32,262 nucleotides of DNA from JACZYA01 sp965247455 (GTDB lineage Bacteria; Acidobacteriota; Terriglobia; Acidiferrales; 2-02-FULL-67-57). A program made the translations under genes and the position numbers. Positions within the stretch are counted from its first letter, which is position 1, and every line of letters starts with the position of its first letter. Under the pieces are notes generated by a model. That model was not told where the DNA came from, made no database searches, and was given only the letters and a program-made list of their open reading frames with translations. The stretch is from assembly GCA_965247455.1 (NCBI GenBank), contig CBDFHE010000008.1, forward strand, positions 1 to 32,262. Reading direction: 5' to 3'. Below are positions 1 to 7,107 of the stretch, in pieces.

Positions 1-454
1 TCGGCCAGGGCTTCTTCCAGGCGGTCCACCTGCAACAGGTACTGCCGGTTGCGGTCGAGATAACCCTGCACCGAGGTGTGCGAAGGGTCGAAGCGCTCGG
101 CGACGATCTGCCCGTGACCGTCCCGGTCGAAGAGCAGCAAAGCCTTTTCCCGCTCGGCGCCGGCGGCAGCCAGGACGGCGCGGGCTTGCCGGCGGGGGAG
201 CAGTTGCCGCGCCAGGTTTTCTCCCTGCTTGGATTTGACCAACGCGCCGTTGCTGGCAATGACAGTCAAGTCAACCGGCAACTGAGCGGCAATCGGTTGA
301 GCAAAAGTAAAGCGCCGCCCGGTGACCAGCATGATCTCAACCCCGCGGCGATGCGCGGCCACAATGGCGTCGCGGTTGGCGGCCGGGAGTTGCCACGGCT
401 GTCGAGCAGTGTGCCGTCAATGTCGATGGCCAGCAGGCGGACGGGCGCGTTCAT
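1..454 (-). pseudogene. Cof-type HAD hydrolase, frameshifted and cut by window edge
   Basis: The reading frame starts at the ATG at 452-454. It opens with MNAPVRLLAIDIDGTLLDS, the HAD motif I with its nucleophile Asp in DIDGT. About 20 codons in, near 391-394, the frame breaks. The homologous reading then continues in another frame to the window edge: AANRDAIVAAHRRGVEIMLVT, then TGRRFTFAQ and the ASNGALV element typical of Cof/YidA-type (HAD-IIB) sugar-phosphate phosphatases. One missing base, which would restore SRGQLPAANRD, explains the break. The C-terminal part, including motifs III and IV, lies outside the window. This may be a genuine inactivating mutation or an assembly error. An insertion sequence sits 35 bases upstream of the start codon and has replaced the upstream region. 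Confidence 0.75.
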
Positions 455-464
455 CGAGCGGGTT

Positions 465-495
465 CATTCTAGCATGCGGGCCGGACGGGTGTCAA
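465..495 (-). promoter_or_regulatory. Possible hybrid promoter: IS-borne -35, host -10
   Basis: On the minus strand, the outer end of the insertion sequence reads TTGACA (490-495), a perfect sigma-70 -35 box facing outwards. The host sequence carries TAGAAT (465-470), a 5/6 match to the -10 box. The spacer is 19 bases, slightly longer than optimal, and the HAD start codon lies 11 bases beyond the -10. Without the IS, the hexamer in the -35 position would be CCACAA. Whether this drives transcription is inference. Confidence 0.3.
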
Positions 496-1803
496 CGCAA
501 AGTAGAAATGTCCGGTTTTTTGCCAGATAGAAATGTCCTCCTCCAAGGGTGATCGGGAGGGGGAATGTACTTTCGTTTGCCTTTCCTTGGGCCCGCAAGC
601 CCCGTAGGCCGTAGGCCGAAGGGGGTTGCGGGCGCGGGCGGCGGGCTCGGGCAGGGCCGCAGGCTGAGATAAAGAGCCGCGGAAGCGGACCCAGCGGCTG
701 CCGTCGAGCCGCCGTTCGACCTCCACCCGCGCCCCCCGCAACCCCGCTCGCACCTGGGCGCGCGGGATCGCCCAGCGCTGGCCCTGCCAGCGCACGGTGT
801 AGTCGCCTGCCACCCGGCGCGGTTCGCGCACGCTCAGGATTGACTCCAGCCGCTGGGTGCCTCCCAGCGGGCGGTGGGCATCGTGCGGCTGGCGCGGAGC
901 GACGGTGAAGCGCTGCTCCCAGAAAGGCAGGAAGACTGCTGCCAGGAAGCGGTTGGCCTGCTCCACCGTGTGCACCCCGGCCAGGCGCATCTCCTTGACC
1001 AGGTGGTCCTGCAAGGTGCCGAATAGTCTCTCGATGCGCCCCTTGGCCTGGGGGCTGTGGGCGGGAATCCACTCGATCCCCAACTCCTGCAGGGCCCGCC
1101 CGATCTGGGTGCGGGCCGGCTGACCGCCGAGCTGCTCGTCGAGCCGGGCCGAGCGGGTGGTGCGGAACAGGCTGCTTTTGTCGGTATAGAGTGCCCGCGG
1201 CCGTCCCCAGCGCCGGAGCCAGCCTGCCAGGGTGCGCAGGTTTTCCTCGGTCGAGTCCTGGGCGGCGAAGCGGCCCCAGACCCGGCTGGTAGCGTCGTCG
1301 ATCAGCGCGATCAACTGCACGGGAGGTCCGCGCCGCTCCAACCAGCGATAGGGCGAGCTGTCCATCATCACCAACTCGCCGAAGGCGGCCCGCCGCTCTC
1401 GCCAGACGTGCACCGCCGGCCTCCGCTGCCGGCGCGACCGCCACAGCCCGGCGGCGGTCATCCACTGCCGCAGCGTCTCCCGGCTGACCTGCCACCCATC
1501 TCGCGCCAGGTGCTCGCTGGCCAGCGTGGGCCCAAAGTCGGCGTAGCGCCGCCGCACCTGGGCCAGGATGCGCCCCTGGAGGGCCGCTGGAATCTTCCGG
1601 TTCGAGGGCCGCCCCCGCAGCCGATGCACTACGCCCCTGTCCCCCTCCGCCCGCACCCGTCTCAGCAGACGCCGCAGGTGGCGTACGCTCACCTGCACCC
1701 GCCGGCCCGCTTCCACCTGGGTCAGATAGCCCTGCTCGACTTGGTGGAGTACCTTCAACCGATCCTGCTCCCGTTGGCTCAATTCGATTCGCTCCTCTCT
1801 CAT
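469..1803 (-). CDS. DDE transposase of the IS1202/ISNCY type
   Basis: Catalyses transposition of the surrounding element. The 444-residue protein has an N-terminal helix-turn-helix (residues 12-50, with YLTQVEAGRRVQVSVRHL), a second basic DNA-binding region (60-120), and an RNase-H-like catalytic core. The catalytic triad is visible as D148 (in MMDSSPY), D208 (in YTDKSSLF) and E258 (in KGRIERLFGTLQD); the stretch before the last Glu, EWIPAHSPQAKGR, is typical of this group. The start is the ATG at 1801-1803. The frame has no stop inside the element: it runs through the left terminal repeat and ends in host DNA at 469-471, so about the last seven residues are encoded by the target site. The core looks intact. 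The true C-terminus of the family protein may be shorter. Confidence 0.85.
   Translation of the reverse strand: MREERIELSQREQDRLKVLHQVEQGYLTQVEAGRRVQVSVRHLRRLLRRVRAEGDRGVVHRLRGRPSNRKIPAALQGRILAQVRRRYADFGPTLASEHLARDGWQVSRETLRQWMTAAGLWRSRRQRRPAVHVWRERRAAFGELVMMDSSPYRWLERRGPPVQLIALIDDATSRVWGRFAAQDSTEENLRTLAGWLRRWGRPRALYTDKSSLFRTTRSARLDEQLGGQPARTQIGRALQELGIEWIPAHSPQAKGRIERLFGTLQDHLVKEMRLAGVHTVEQANRFLAAVFLPFWEQRFTVAPRQPHDAHRPLGGTQRLESILSVREPRRVAGDYTVRWQGQRWAIPRAQVRAGLRGARVEVERRLDGSRWVRFRGSLSQPAALPEPAARARNPLRPTAYGACGPKERQTKVHSPSRSPLEEDISIWQKTGHFYFALTPVRPAC
475..489. repeat. Left 15-bp target site duplication of the IS
   Basis: The sequence TGCGGGCCGGACGGG is repeated exactly at 1877-1891 on the other side of the element. 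By chance the identity extends to 18 bp (473-490 against 1875-1892), so the exact cut is ambiguous by up to three bases. The TGT/ACA ends make 15 bp the natural reading. Confidence 0.8.
490..538. repeat. Left IS end with two transposase-site-like motifs
   Basis: The terminal repeat contains GCAAAGTAGAAATGTCC (497-513). A second, diverged copy, GCCAGATAGAAATGTCC, follows at 522-538, 25 bases away. The same two-copy arrangement occurs at the other end, which suggests paired transposase binding sites. Confidence 0.65.
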
Positions 1804-1828
1804 CGTCCCTCCTGGCCCTGATGAAAGA

Positions 1829-1876
1829 GGACATTCCTACTTTGCGCAAATAGGACATTCTCACTTTGCAGCTACA
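1829..1876. repeat. Right IS end with two transposase-site-like motifs
   Basis: On the minus strand the motif GCAAAGTGAGAATGTCC lies at 1853-1869 and GCAAAGTAGGAATGTCC at 1829-1845, 24 bases apart. They mirror the pair at the left end. The inner copy lies just upstream of the transposase start codon, so transposase binding there could also repress its own gene (inference). Confidence 0.65.
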
Positions 1877-1891
1877 TGCGGGCCGGACGGG
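1877..1891. repeat. Right 15-bp target site duplication of the IS
   Basis: Exact copy of 475-489. It ends one base before the proposed -35 box of thrC at 1892. Confidence 0.8.
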
Positions 1892-1920
1892 TTGTGGCGC
1901 CGCCGGTGGTTTGATACACT
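1892..1920 (+). promoter_or_regulatory. Candidate sigma-70 promoter of thrC
   Basis: TTGTGG (1892-1897), a 17-base spacer, then TACACT (1915-1920). The predicted start of transcription is close to 1927, giving a very short leader before the ATG at 1935. The -35 box begins exactly where the IS target duplication ends. Confidence 0.4.
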
Positions 1921-1934
1921 GCGCCTCTTTTCCG

Positions 1935-3128
1935 ATGTCAAAATCATTTCTCACCCACTTGAAATGTTCGCGCTGCTCGGCTGTCCATTCCGCCGGCGAA
2001 CTGCAGAACCTGTGTAGCTGCGGAGCGCCCCTGCTGGCGTGCTACGATTTGGCCGGGGCCGCGCGCACGCTCACCCAGGAGAGCTTGCGGGGACGGCGCC
2101 GGGACCTGTGGCGCTACCAGGAAGTTCTGCCGGGATCAGCCGATGCGGCGGTAACCTTGGGCGAGGGCGGCACCCCGCTGCTGCCCTTGAAGCGCTTGGG
2201 GGAGATGCACGGTTGTCCTCACCTTTATTTGAAAGATGAGTCCTTCAATCCCACCGGGACCTTCAAGGCGCGCGGGATGGCGGCCGCAGTCTCGCAAGCG
2301 CGGGCGCTGGGCGCGCGCAAGCTGGCGGTTCCGACCGCGGGCAACGCCGGCGGCGCGCTGGCTGCCTACGCCAGCCGTGCCGGACTGGAAGCTTACGTTC
2401 TGATGCCGAAGGATGCGCCGCAGGCCAACCAGCTTGAGGTGCGCGCGCATGGCGCCAACCTGATCCTAGTGGACGGCTTGATCGGCGACTGCGGGCGGCT
2501 GCTGGCGGAGCGCAAGCAGCGCGAAGGCTGGTTCGACGTTTCCACCCTCAAAGAGCCCTATCGGATCGAAGGCAAGAAGACGCTGGGCTATGAGCTCTAC
2601 GAGCAGCTCGGTGGCCGGCTGCCCGACGCCATCTTTTATCCCACCGGGGGCGGGGTGGGCCTGATCGGAATGTGGAAAGCTTTTGATGAAATGGAGGCGC
2701 TGGGTTGGATCGGGTCGGAGCGGCCGAAAATGATTTCCGTGCAAGCCAGCGGCTGCGCCCCTATTGTGCGCGCGTTTGAGCAGCACAAGCCGGAATCGGA
2801 ACCGTGGAAGGACGCCGCTACCATCGCCGCCGGGCTGCGCGTGCCCAAAGCGCTGGGGGACTTCCTGGTGCTGGACGCCATCTACCGCAGCGGCGGCGCC
2901 GCCGTCGCCGCCACCGACGACGAAATCCTTGCGGGCGTCCGAACCCTGGCGCGGTTGGAGGGAATCTTTGCCTGTCCGGAAGGCGGCGCGGTGATTGCAG
3001 CGCTGCCCAAGCTGTTGGAGCGTGGCGTACTGAAGGGCGAAGACACAATGATCCTCTTCAACACCGGCACCGCTATGAAATACCTGGACGTCCTCGCGCG
3101 CGCTTTTGACGTGGCATCAAAAGACTAA
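1935..3128 (+). CDS. thrC: Threonine synthase
   Basis: PLP enzyme that converts O-phosphohomoserine to threonine, the last step of threonine synthesis in the cytoplasm. The 397-residue protein opens with a zinc-ribbon-like Cys cluster (C11, C14, C27, C29), common in the archaeal/Thermus-type short threonine synthases. The PLP lysine is K111 in SFNPTGTFKARGM. GNAGGALAAYASRAGL is the phosphate/substrate loop, PTGGGVGLIGMWKAF the glycine-rich PLP-phosphate loop, and CPEGGAV lies near the C-terminus. The ATG at 1935 is chosen over an in-frame ATG-like start at 1866, because the latter would begin inside the insertion sequence. No clear Shine-Dalgarno is visible. A threonine dehydratase or cysteate-synthase-like function is less likely given the N-terminal Cys cluster. 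Confidence 0.9.
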   Translation: MSKSFLTHLKCSRCSAVHSAGELQNLCSCGAPLLACYDLAGAARTLTQESLRGRRRDLWRYQEVLPGSADAAVTLGEGGTPLLPLKRLGEMHGCPHLYLKDESFNPTGTFKARGMAAAVSQARALGARKLAVPTAGNAGGALAAYASRAGLEAYVLMPKDAPQANQLEVRAHGANLILVDGLIGDCGRLLAERKQREGWFDVSTLKEPYRIEGKKTLGYELYEQLGGRLPDAIFYPTGGGVGLIGMWKAFDEMEALGWIGSERPKMISVQASGCAPIVRAFEQHKPESEPWKDAATIAAGLRVPKALGDFLVLDAIYRSGGAAVAATDDEILAGVRTLARLEGIFACPEGGAVIAALPKLLERGVLKGEDTMILFNTGTAMKYLDVLARAFDVASKD

Positions 3129-3303
3129 GGCGTGGCTTTCTCATCGCAACTGCAGTTCCTGGTAGCTTATCCATCGCGAAGAGTTTTCCAGTAGAGCCGA
3201 GGCGGTGCGCCGGGAACGGAAAAACAAGAGTTGGAAGAGCCGTCAATCTATCGAGGCACTGATGCAGGCATCGCGCTGAAAGGCCAAGGGCAAAAGGGGA
3301 GTC

Positions 3304-3332
3304 TTGCGAAAGTCTACGCGGCTTCTTAGAAT
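3304..3332 (+). promoter_or_regulatory. Sigma-70 promoter of tRNA-Ala
   Basis: TTGCGA (3304-3309), a 17-base spacer, then TAGAAT (3327-3332). Transcription would start around 3339, just before the mature tRNA 5' end at 3342, as is usual for a single tRNA gene. Confidence 0.6.
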
Positions 3333-3341
3333 GGGTGCAGT

Positions 3342-3417
3342 GGGCGGGTAGCTCAGTTGGGAGAGCGCCGCACTCGCACTGCGGAGGTCGGGGGTTCGAA
3401 TCCCCTCCCGTCCACCA
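3342..3417 (+). tRNA. tRNA-Ala (anticodon CGC)
   Basis: A full 76-nt cloverleaf with an encoded CCA end. The 7-bp acceptor stem pairs GGGCGGG with CCCGTCC and includes the G3:U70 wobble that is the alanine identity element; the discriminator is A. The D arm is GCTC/GAGC, the anticodon stem CCGCA/TGCGG, and the loop CTCGCAC (3373-3379), which gives anticodon CGC at 3375-3377 reading codon GCG. The T arm carries TTCGAAT. A preference for GCG codons fits the GC-rich genome. Confidence 0.95.
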
Positions 3418-3675
3418 ACCATTCTGTTTTCACCGCACTAGCTTGGTTCGCTTCATGGGGAGCACCGGTCGGGAGGTTGTCCCGACGAGTCAGGATGCCA
3501 CCGTCCACCCGCCATTCCGTCATTTTTCCTTTTGTAACAAGTAGCCGGGTGAGGGAAATTTTGCGTCCAGTCTCTTGGCTGGCGCTTGGCTGAATTTTTA
3601 ATCTGCCACTAATGCAATCCTTAACTCGATGCCATAGAAGTTCTCCATTCTCATTTCCAAGTCGGGAGGACTACC

Positions 3676-3948
3676 ATGACAGAGATGAAATCTCAGTTGA
3701 AGGAAACTCCAGGTGTCCTGAAGGTTCTGGAGTTCAACAAGATTAGCGAACCGGGCAGCTACATCATGCTCGACACGGGCGATCTGGTGCGTATACCCCG
3801 CGAGGCCATCGCACCCGACCGCAGCCTCCTGATCACCATCCACCGCCGCGGAACCACGCGGGTGGCAATGCTCAGCAACAATGACACCGAGCTGATTTCC
3901 ACCCTGCGGGATATTGCCGCCAACAACGACATTCAAACCAACTTCTGA
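3676..3948 (+). CDS. Small conserved-looking protein of unknown function (90 aa)
   Basis: I do not recognise the family. The ATG at 3676 is preceded by a strong ribosome site (GGGAGG, 3664-3669) at good spacing, and the gene has no competing frame. The product is cytosolic, with no signal peptide or membrane segment, and looks like a small all-beta or alpha/beta domain: EPGSYIMLDTGDLVRIPREAI followed by SLLITIHRRGTTRVAMLSNN, then a C-terminal helix and the tail NNDIQTNF. The alternation of strands and acidic turns would suit a ligand- or protein-binding module, but no catalytic motif is evident. It sits alone after the tRNA, 98 bases before a small membrane protein gene. Confidence 0.65.
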   Translation: MTEMKSQLKETPGVLKVLEFNKISEPGSYIMLDTGDLVRIPREAIAPDRSLLITIHRRGTTRVAMLSNNDTELISTLRDIAANNDIQTNF

Positions 3949-4002
3949 AGGCCAAACCAAAGCTCAGGGTGGCGGCGAGCCAGGCTCTTTCAGAAAGAAG
4001 AG

Positions 4003-4037
4003 GAAGCCCCCCGCCACCTGCGGCTTCTCTCGGGGGG
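4003..4037 (+). promoter_or_regulatory. Two mutually exclusive hairpins before a small gene
   Basis: GAAGCC (4003-4008) can pair with GGCTTC (4022-4027). Alternatively CCCCCCG (4007-4013) can pair with CGGGGGG (4031-4037), which would bury the G-rich region just upstream of the ATG at 4046. The arms overlap, so only one can form at a time. A regulatory role is speculative; it could also be a weak terminator for the gene ending at 3948. Confidence 0.25.
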
Positions 4038-4045
4038 CGGAAGTG

Positions 4046-4204
4046 ATGAAAGCGGTACGAAGCAGGGCAGAGATTCACCGCCGGGGGCGAGCGTCTGCGC
4101 TGCCGTGGCACAACGCCAAGGCCGTGTTGGGCTTATCGGGACTGGTGGTACTAAGCTGGATGATCGGGGTGACGATTGCGCTTCTGGCGCTCTACGGGAA
4201 ATAG
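4046..4204 (+). CDS. Small single-pass membrane protein (52 aa), unknown
   Basis: The reading from the ATG at 4046 gives a basic N-terminus (KAVRSRAEIHRRGRAS) followed by one hydrophobic segment (residues 28-49, VLGLSGLVVLSWMIGVTIAL) and a short tail ending YGK. The topology would be N-in by the positive-inside rule. GGGGGGCGG (4032-4040) lies at ribosome-site distance. The frame is open further upstream to 3914, but that part overlaps the previous gene and has no ribosome site. No family is recognised, and the gene may not be real. Confidence 0.4.
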   Translation: MKAVRSRAEIHRRGRASALPWHNAKAVLGLSGLVVLSWMIGVTIALLALYGK

Positions 4205-4310
4205 CCGGCTGGGTTCACTCCGAACGAGCCAGAGAATCTGGAACTTCCCAATCAGCGAACAAGCTTTACTGCGCTATTGACGGGGCGGGTCTCGGAGCGC
4301 GTGCCGAGTG

Positions 4311-5924
4311 CTAGCGCTTTCCGCGCCGCTCGGCGATGGTGCGCTCGGCGTCTTCGGTCAATTGCTTCGCCAGCGGCAGCAGTTCGAGAGCGCGCTGCAC
4401 CTGGGGGTCAGCCTGGATGGCCACCTTGCGGCCATCATCGAGGCCAAAGGCGGAGGTGAAAACCTCTTTCTTGATGTGCAATTTGAGCCAGTCGAGGTTG
4501 TCTTGAATATCGGTTTCAGCAAATTGGAGGTTGCGCTCGTTCAGGTAGAGCCGAAACTCGGTTAGGACGGCGTCATCGACTTCAAAGTCGCGGGACACTC
4601 CCGGATGCTGGGCCAGACAGCGCTTGGCGAAGTCACCGATGCCAACCTCGAAAGGGTAGATAATGAGTTTCCGTATCAATGCTTCCTGGAAGGGATTGTA
4701 GCGGAGATGGGGAACTTCGACATCGGGTGTAATACCCCCGCCTCCGTACACGGTCCGGCCGCTATCGGTGGCATAGACATCGTGAGAATTGTTTTCGCGG
4801 TCGTTGCCGTAATAGTAGTTATAGAGCGAGACCGCGGTGAAGTCGCGCTGAATCAACCGGCCGCTGGGTGTGTAGTAGCGGGAAGTGGTAAGGGCCATGC
4901 CGGTGCCCTGGCTGAGGGGATAGACAGTCTGCACCAAGCCCTTGCCGAAACTGGTCTCGCCCACAATCAGGCCGCGGTCGTGATCCTGGATGGCGCCGGA
5001 GACAATTTCCGCTGCGCTGGCCGTGTAGCGGTCAATGAGAATCACTAGGGAGAAATTGCGCCCGCCGTTGCCGCGGGTGGCGTGGTAGCGCCGTTCCCGC
5101 TGGGTGCGGCCCCGGTGGCTGACGATCAGCTGATTTTTTTCCAGAAACATATCCGCCACCGCTACGCTTTCGTTCAGCAGGCCGCCAGGATTGCCGCGCA
5201 GGTCTAGGACCAGCCCTTCCAGGGTGTCCACGTCCAGCTTCTCCAACGTTTCCGCCATTTCTTTATGGGTATTCTCGTTGAAGTGGGCTACGCGGACGTA
5301 GCCTACCCGGGGCTGGAGGTGGAAGTAGAAGTCAACACTCAGGCGGGGGATTTCGGCGCGGGTGATGACGAACCGCAGCGGCTCCTCAAACCCTTCACGG
5401 GAAACCCAGACGCGCACAACTGTTCCCTTCGGGCCTTTGAGCAGGTCCGCCACTTCGGAGGTGGTGAGGCCGTCGGTGGGAGTCTCGTCCACGCGGATGA
5501 TGATGTCGCCGGGCCGCAGGCCAACCTTGTAGGCCGGGGAGCCGGGGAAGGGAGCATGGACAATGGTGCGGCCGTCACGCGGTCCCACCTGCATCCCCAC
5601 CCCATAGTAGTGCCCGCGCTGATCCTCCCGCAGCAGATTGAAGGCGCGGGTGTCCAGAAAGTTGGAATGGGGATCGAGCGTGCGCAACATGCCCGGGATG
5701 GCGCCATGGTAGATGGCACGGTCGGGGTCCACTGGATCGGCATAGTTCTGCTCGACAATGGCAAAAATCTTGGTGAAGTTCCGTACGGCGTCTTCGATGT
5801 CACTCCCGCGGGAGGTCGTCGCTTCAACCCGCGGCCCGTAGATGCCGCCCAGAATGGCCGAAAGAAGGATGACCGCCAGCGCAGCCCAGAATCCACGTTT
5901 GCTCCCTTGCATTGTGCCTCGCAT
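4311..5924 (-). CDS. S41 family C-terminal processing protease (CtpA/Prc-like)
   Basis: Envelope serine protease of the tail-specific protease family. The 537-residue protein has an N-terminal membrane anchor or signal segment (residues 10-28), a helical region with the family's TLDPHSNF element (82-89), a PDZ domain (about 104-190, with GVGMQV and GLRPGDIIIRVDE) and the S41 catalytic domain (about 205-370). The Ser/Lys dyad is S303 (in TASAAEIVSGA) and K328 (in ETSFGKGLVQT). LVLDLRGNPGGLL is the conserved strand before the active site. A C-terminal extension of about 150 residues follows (from about 385), helical and charged, of unrecognised type. The upstream ATG at 5924 and an in-frame ATG at 5912 are both possible starts. 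It diverges from the tat operon. Confidence 0.88.
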   Translation of the reverse strand: MRGTMQGSKRGFWAALAVILLSAILGGIYGPRVEATTSRGSDIEDAVRNFTKIFAIVEQNYADPVDPDRAIYHGAIPGMLRTLDPHSNFLDTRAFNLLREDQRGHYYGVGMQVGPRDGRTIVHAPFPGSPAYKVGLRPGDIIIRVDETPTDGLTTSEVADLLKGPKGTVVRVWVSREGFEEPLRFVITRAEIPRLSVDFYFHLQPRVGYVRVAHFNENTHKEMAETLEKLDVDTLEGLVLDLRGNPGGLLNESVAVADMFLEKNQLIVSHRGRTQRERRYHATRGNGGRNFSLVILIDRYTASAAEIVSGAIQDHDRGLIVGETSFGKGLVQTVYPLSQGTGMALTTSRYYTPSGRLIQRDFTAVSLYNYYYGNDRENNSHDVYATDSGRTVYGGGGITPDVEVPHLRYNPFQEALIRKLIIYPFEVGIGDFAKRCLAQHPGVSRDFEVDDAVLTEFRLYLNERNLQFAETDIQDNLDWLKLHIKKEVFTSAFGLDDGRKVAIQADPQVQRALELLPLAKQLTEDAERTIAERRGKR

Positions 5925-5971
5925 GCCCCCCTAGCTTGTCTTATTTAGATGCACCCAGCCGCCCGTTCGAC

Positions 5972-5980
5972 AGTATAACA
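5972..5980 (-). promoter_or_regulatory. Extended -10 promoter of the S41 protease gene
   Basis: On the minus strand the sequence reads TG-T-TATACT, an extended -10 element (TATACT at 5972-5977, TG at 5979-5980). No good -35 is visible, as is typical of extended -10 promoters. The leader to the ATG at 5924 would be about 40 bases. Confidence 0.4.
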
Positions 5981-5999
5981 TAGGCTTTTTCGAGCTCGC

Positions 6000-6029
6000 T
6001 TGACTTGTTGCGGCGGCGACCCCTACACT
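6000..6029 (+). promoter_or_regulatory. Candidate promoter of the tat operon
   Basis: TTGACT (6000-6005), an 18-base spacer, then TACACT (6024-6029). The leader would be very short: a GGAGG ribosome site lies at 6036-6040 and the ATG at 6049. The same TACACT -10 is used in the candidate thrC promoter. Confidence 0.4.
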
Positions 6030-6048
6030 GCGGCAGGAGGCAAATAGA

Positions 6049-6300
6049 ATGGGCCCGCTGGGCATGACCGAAGTTTTTTTTATTCTGCTGCTGGCTTTGC
6101 TGCTCTTTGGGCCGCGCAAATTGCCGAAACTGGGCCGGCTGTTGGGCCGAGGCTTGTCTGAGTTCCGCCGAGCCTCCAACGACCTGCAAGCCACGGTGAA
6201 AGAAGAGATCCGCACCTATGAGGAGGACGTCAACACCGGGAAAGAACCGCGGTTGACGCGACCTTCCCGCCCAGCCGCTAAGCCCCCCGGCGACGCCTGA
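6049..6300 (+). CDS. tatA: Sec-independent protein translocase TatA/TatB family
   Basis: Small Tat component that forms the export channel for folded proteins. The 83-residue protein has a short N-terminal membrane helix (residues 7-20, VFFILLLALLLFG), the hinge FGPRKLPKLGRLLGRGL, and an amphipathic helix continuing SEFRRASNDLQ, then an acidic region and a Pro-rich tail. The FGPRKLPKLGR hinge is diagnostic of TatA/TatB. Since only one such gene precedes tatC, it may serve both TatA and TatB roles. GGAGG precedes the ATG by eight bases. tatC starts four bases after the stop. Confidence 0.92.
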   Translation: MGPLGMTEVFFILLLALLLFGPRKLPKLGRLLGRGLSEFRRASNDLQATVKEEIRTYEEDVNTGKEPRLTRPSRPAAKPPGDA

Positions 6301-6303
6301 TCG

Positions 6304-7107
6304 ATGCCTTTCCAAGAGGACCCCGCCCTGCTGGAAGCTGGACTCGGCTCCTCCGCCACCATGGGCTTCTTCGACCATCTGGTGGAGCTGCGCCGGCGCT
6401 TGATCAACTGCTTCATCGGCGTGGCGGTTTGCTGCATCATTGGGTTCGTGTTCTGGCGGGAAATCTACACCTTTCTCTCCGTCCCAATCTTGGACGCTTT
6501 CCGAGTGGTGGGGCTGGAGCAGCGGCTGATTTTTACCGGGCCGCTGGTGCCCATCCGGATTGCGCTCAAGGTGGGGCTTTATACGGGCATCTTTTTGTCG
6601 GCCCCCGTCATCTTTTGGCAGTTATGGCTATTTGTCGCGCCCGGTTTGTATCGAAACGAGAAGCGCTTCGCCCTGCCCTTCGTGTTCTCGTCCTCGGTTT
6701 TGTTCATGCTGGGGGCGTATTTTGCCCATCGAGTGGTGCTGCCGATCACGCTGACGTTCTTACTTTCGTTCGGGACAGAATTCTTCGACGCCTTCATCAG
6801 CATCAACGAGTATTTCAGCCTGTGGCTGACCATGATTCTCTGGATGGCCGTGATCGCCGAGCTGCCGGTGCTGATTTTTATTCTGTCTTGGATCGGCCTG
6901 TTGACGCCGGCGTTCCTGCTCCACTACCTGCGCCACGCCATCGTGGGCATTGCGGTGGTGGCGGCGCTGATCACGCCCACCACCGACGCCTTTACCATGG
7001 CGGTGTTCGCGGTGCCGATGGTGGCGCTGTATGTAGTGGGCATCGGGGTGTCGGCGGTGGTGCAGGTCGCGCGGCGACGACGAAAAAAGAAGGACGCTAA
7101 CGAATGA
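6304..7107 (+). CDS. tatC: Sec-independent protein translocase TatC
   Basis: Polytopic membrane receptor for twin-arginine signal peptides. The 267-residue protein carries the TatC signature FDHLVELRRRL (residues 23-33) before the first of six membrane helices, the periplasmic loop region with FTGPLVPIRIALKVGL, and the FWQLWLFVAPGLYRNEKR cytoplasmic loop. The C-terminal ALITPTTDAFTMAVFAVPM is also typical. A basic tail (RRRRKKKDANE) ends the protein. The first 19 residues before MGFFDHL are an extra N-terminal extension, so a later start at codon 20 is possible. The stop overlaps the next start (ATGA), indicating translational coupling. Confidence 0.95.
   Translation: MPFQEDPALLEAGLGSSATMGFFDHLVELRRRLINCFIGVAVCCIIGFVFWREIYTFLSVPILDAFRVVGLEQRLIFTGPLVPIRIALKVGLYTGIFLSAPVIFWQLWLFVAPGLYRNEKRFALPFVFSSSVLFMLGAYFAHRVVLPITLTFLLSFGTEFFDAFISINEYFSLWLTMILWMAVIAELPVLIFILSWIGLLTPAFLLHYLRHAIVGIAVVAALITPTTDAFTMAVFAVPMVALYVVGIGVSAVVQVARRRRKKKDANE

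Larger units (their letters stand above)
490..1876 (-). mobile_element. Complete IS of the IS1202/ISNCY type, 1,387 bp
   Basis: The element has TGT...ACA ends and 24-bp imperfect terminal inverted repeats (490-513 and 1853-1876, 17 of 24 identical). A single DDE transposase gene fills it. It is flanked by an exact 15-bp direct repeat (475-489 and 1877-1891), read as the target duplication. A long duplication with this transposase type fits the IS1202 family (formerly in ISNCY), some members of which make duplications of about 15-18 bp. It has landed in the short intergenic region between a HAD phosphatase gene and thrC. Family assignment rests on transposase motifs recalled from memory and on the duplication length. 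Confidence 0.8.

Noticed and set aside
464..1954. A 496-codon minus-strand frame across the IS
   Set aside because: It overlaps the transposase in another frame, its Pro/Ala/Gly/Arg composition is that of a GC-rich shadow, and the real transposase has all DDE motifs.
3335..3593. Two short plus-strand frames over the tRNA
   Set aside because: They start inside or just before tRNA-Ala and have no independent support.
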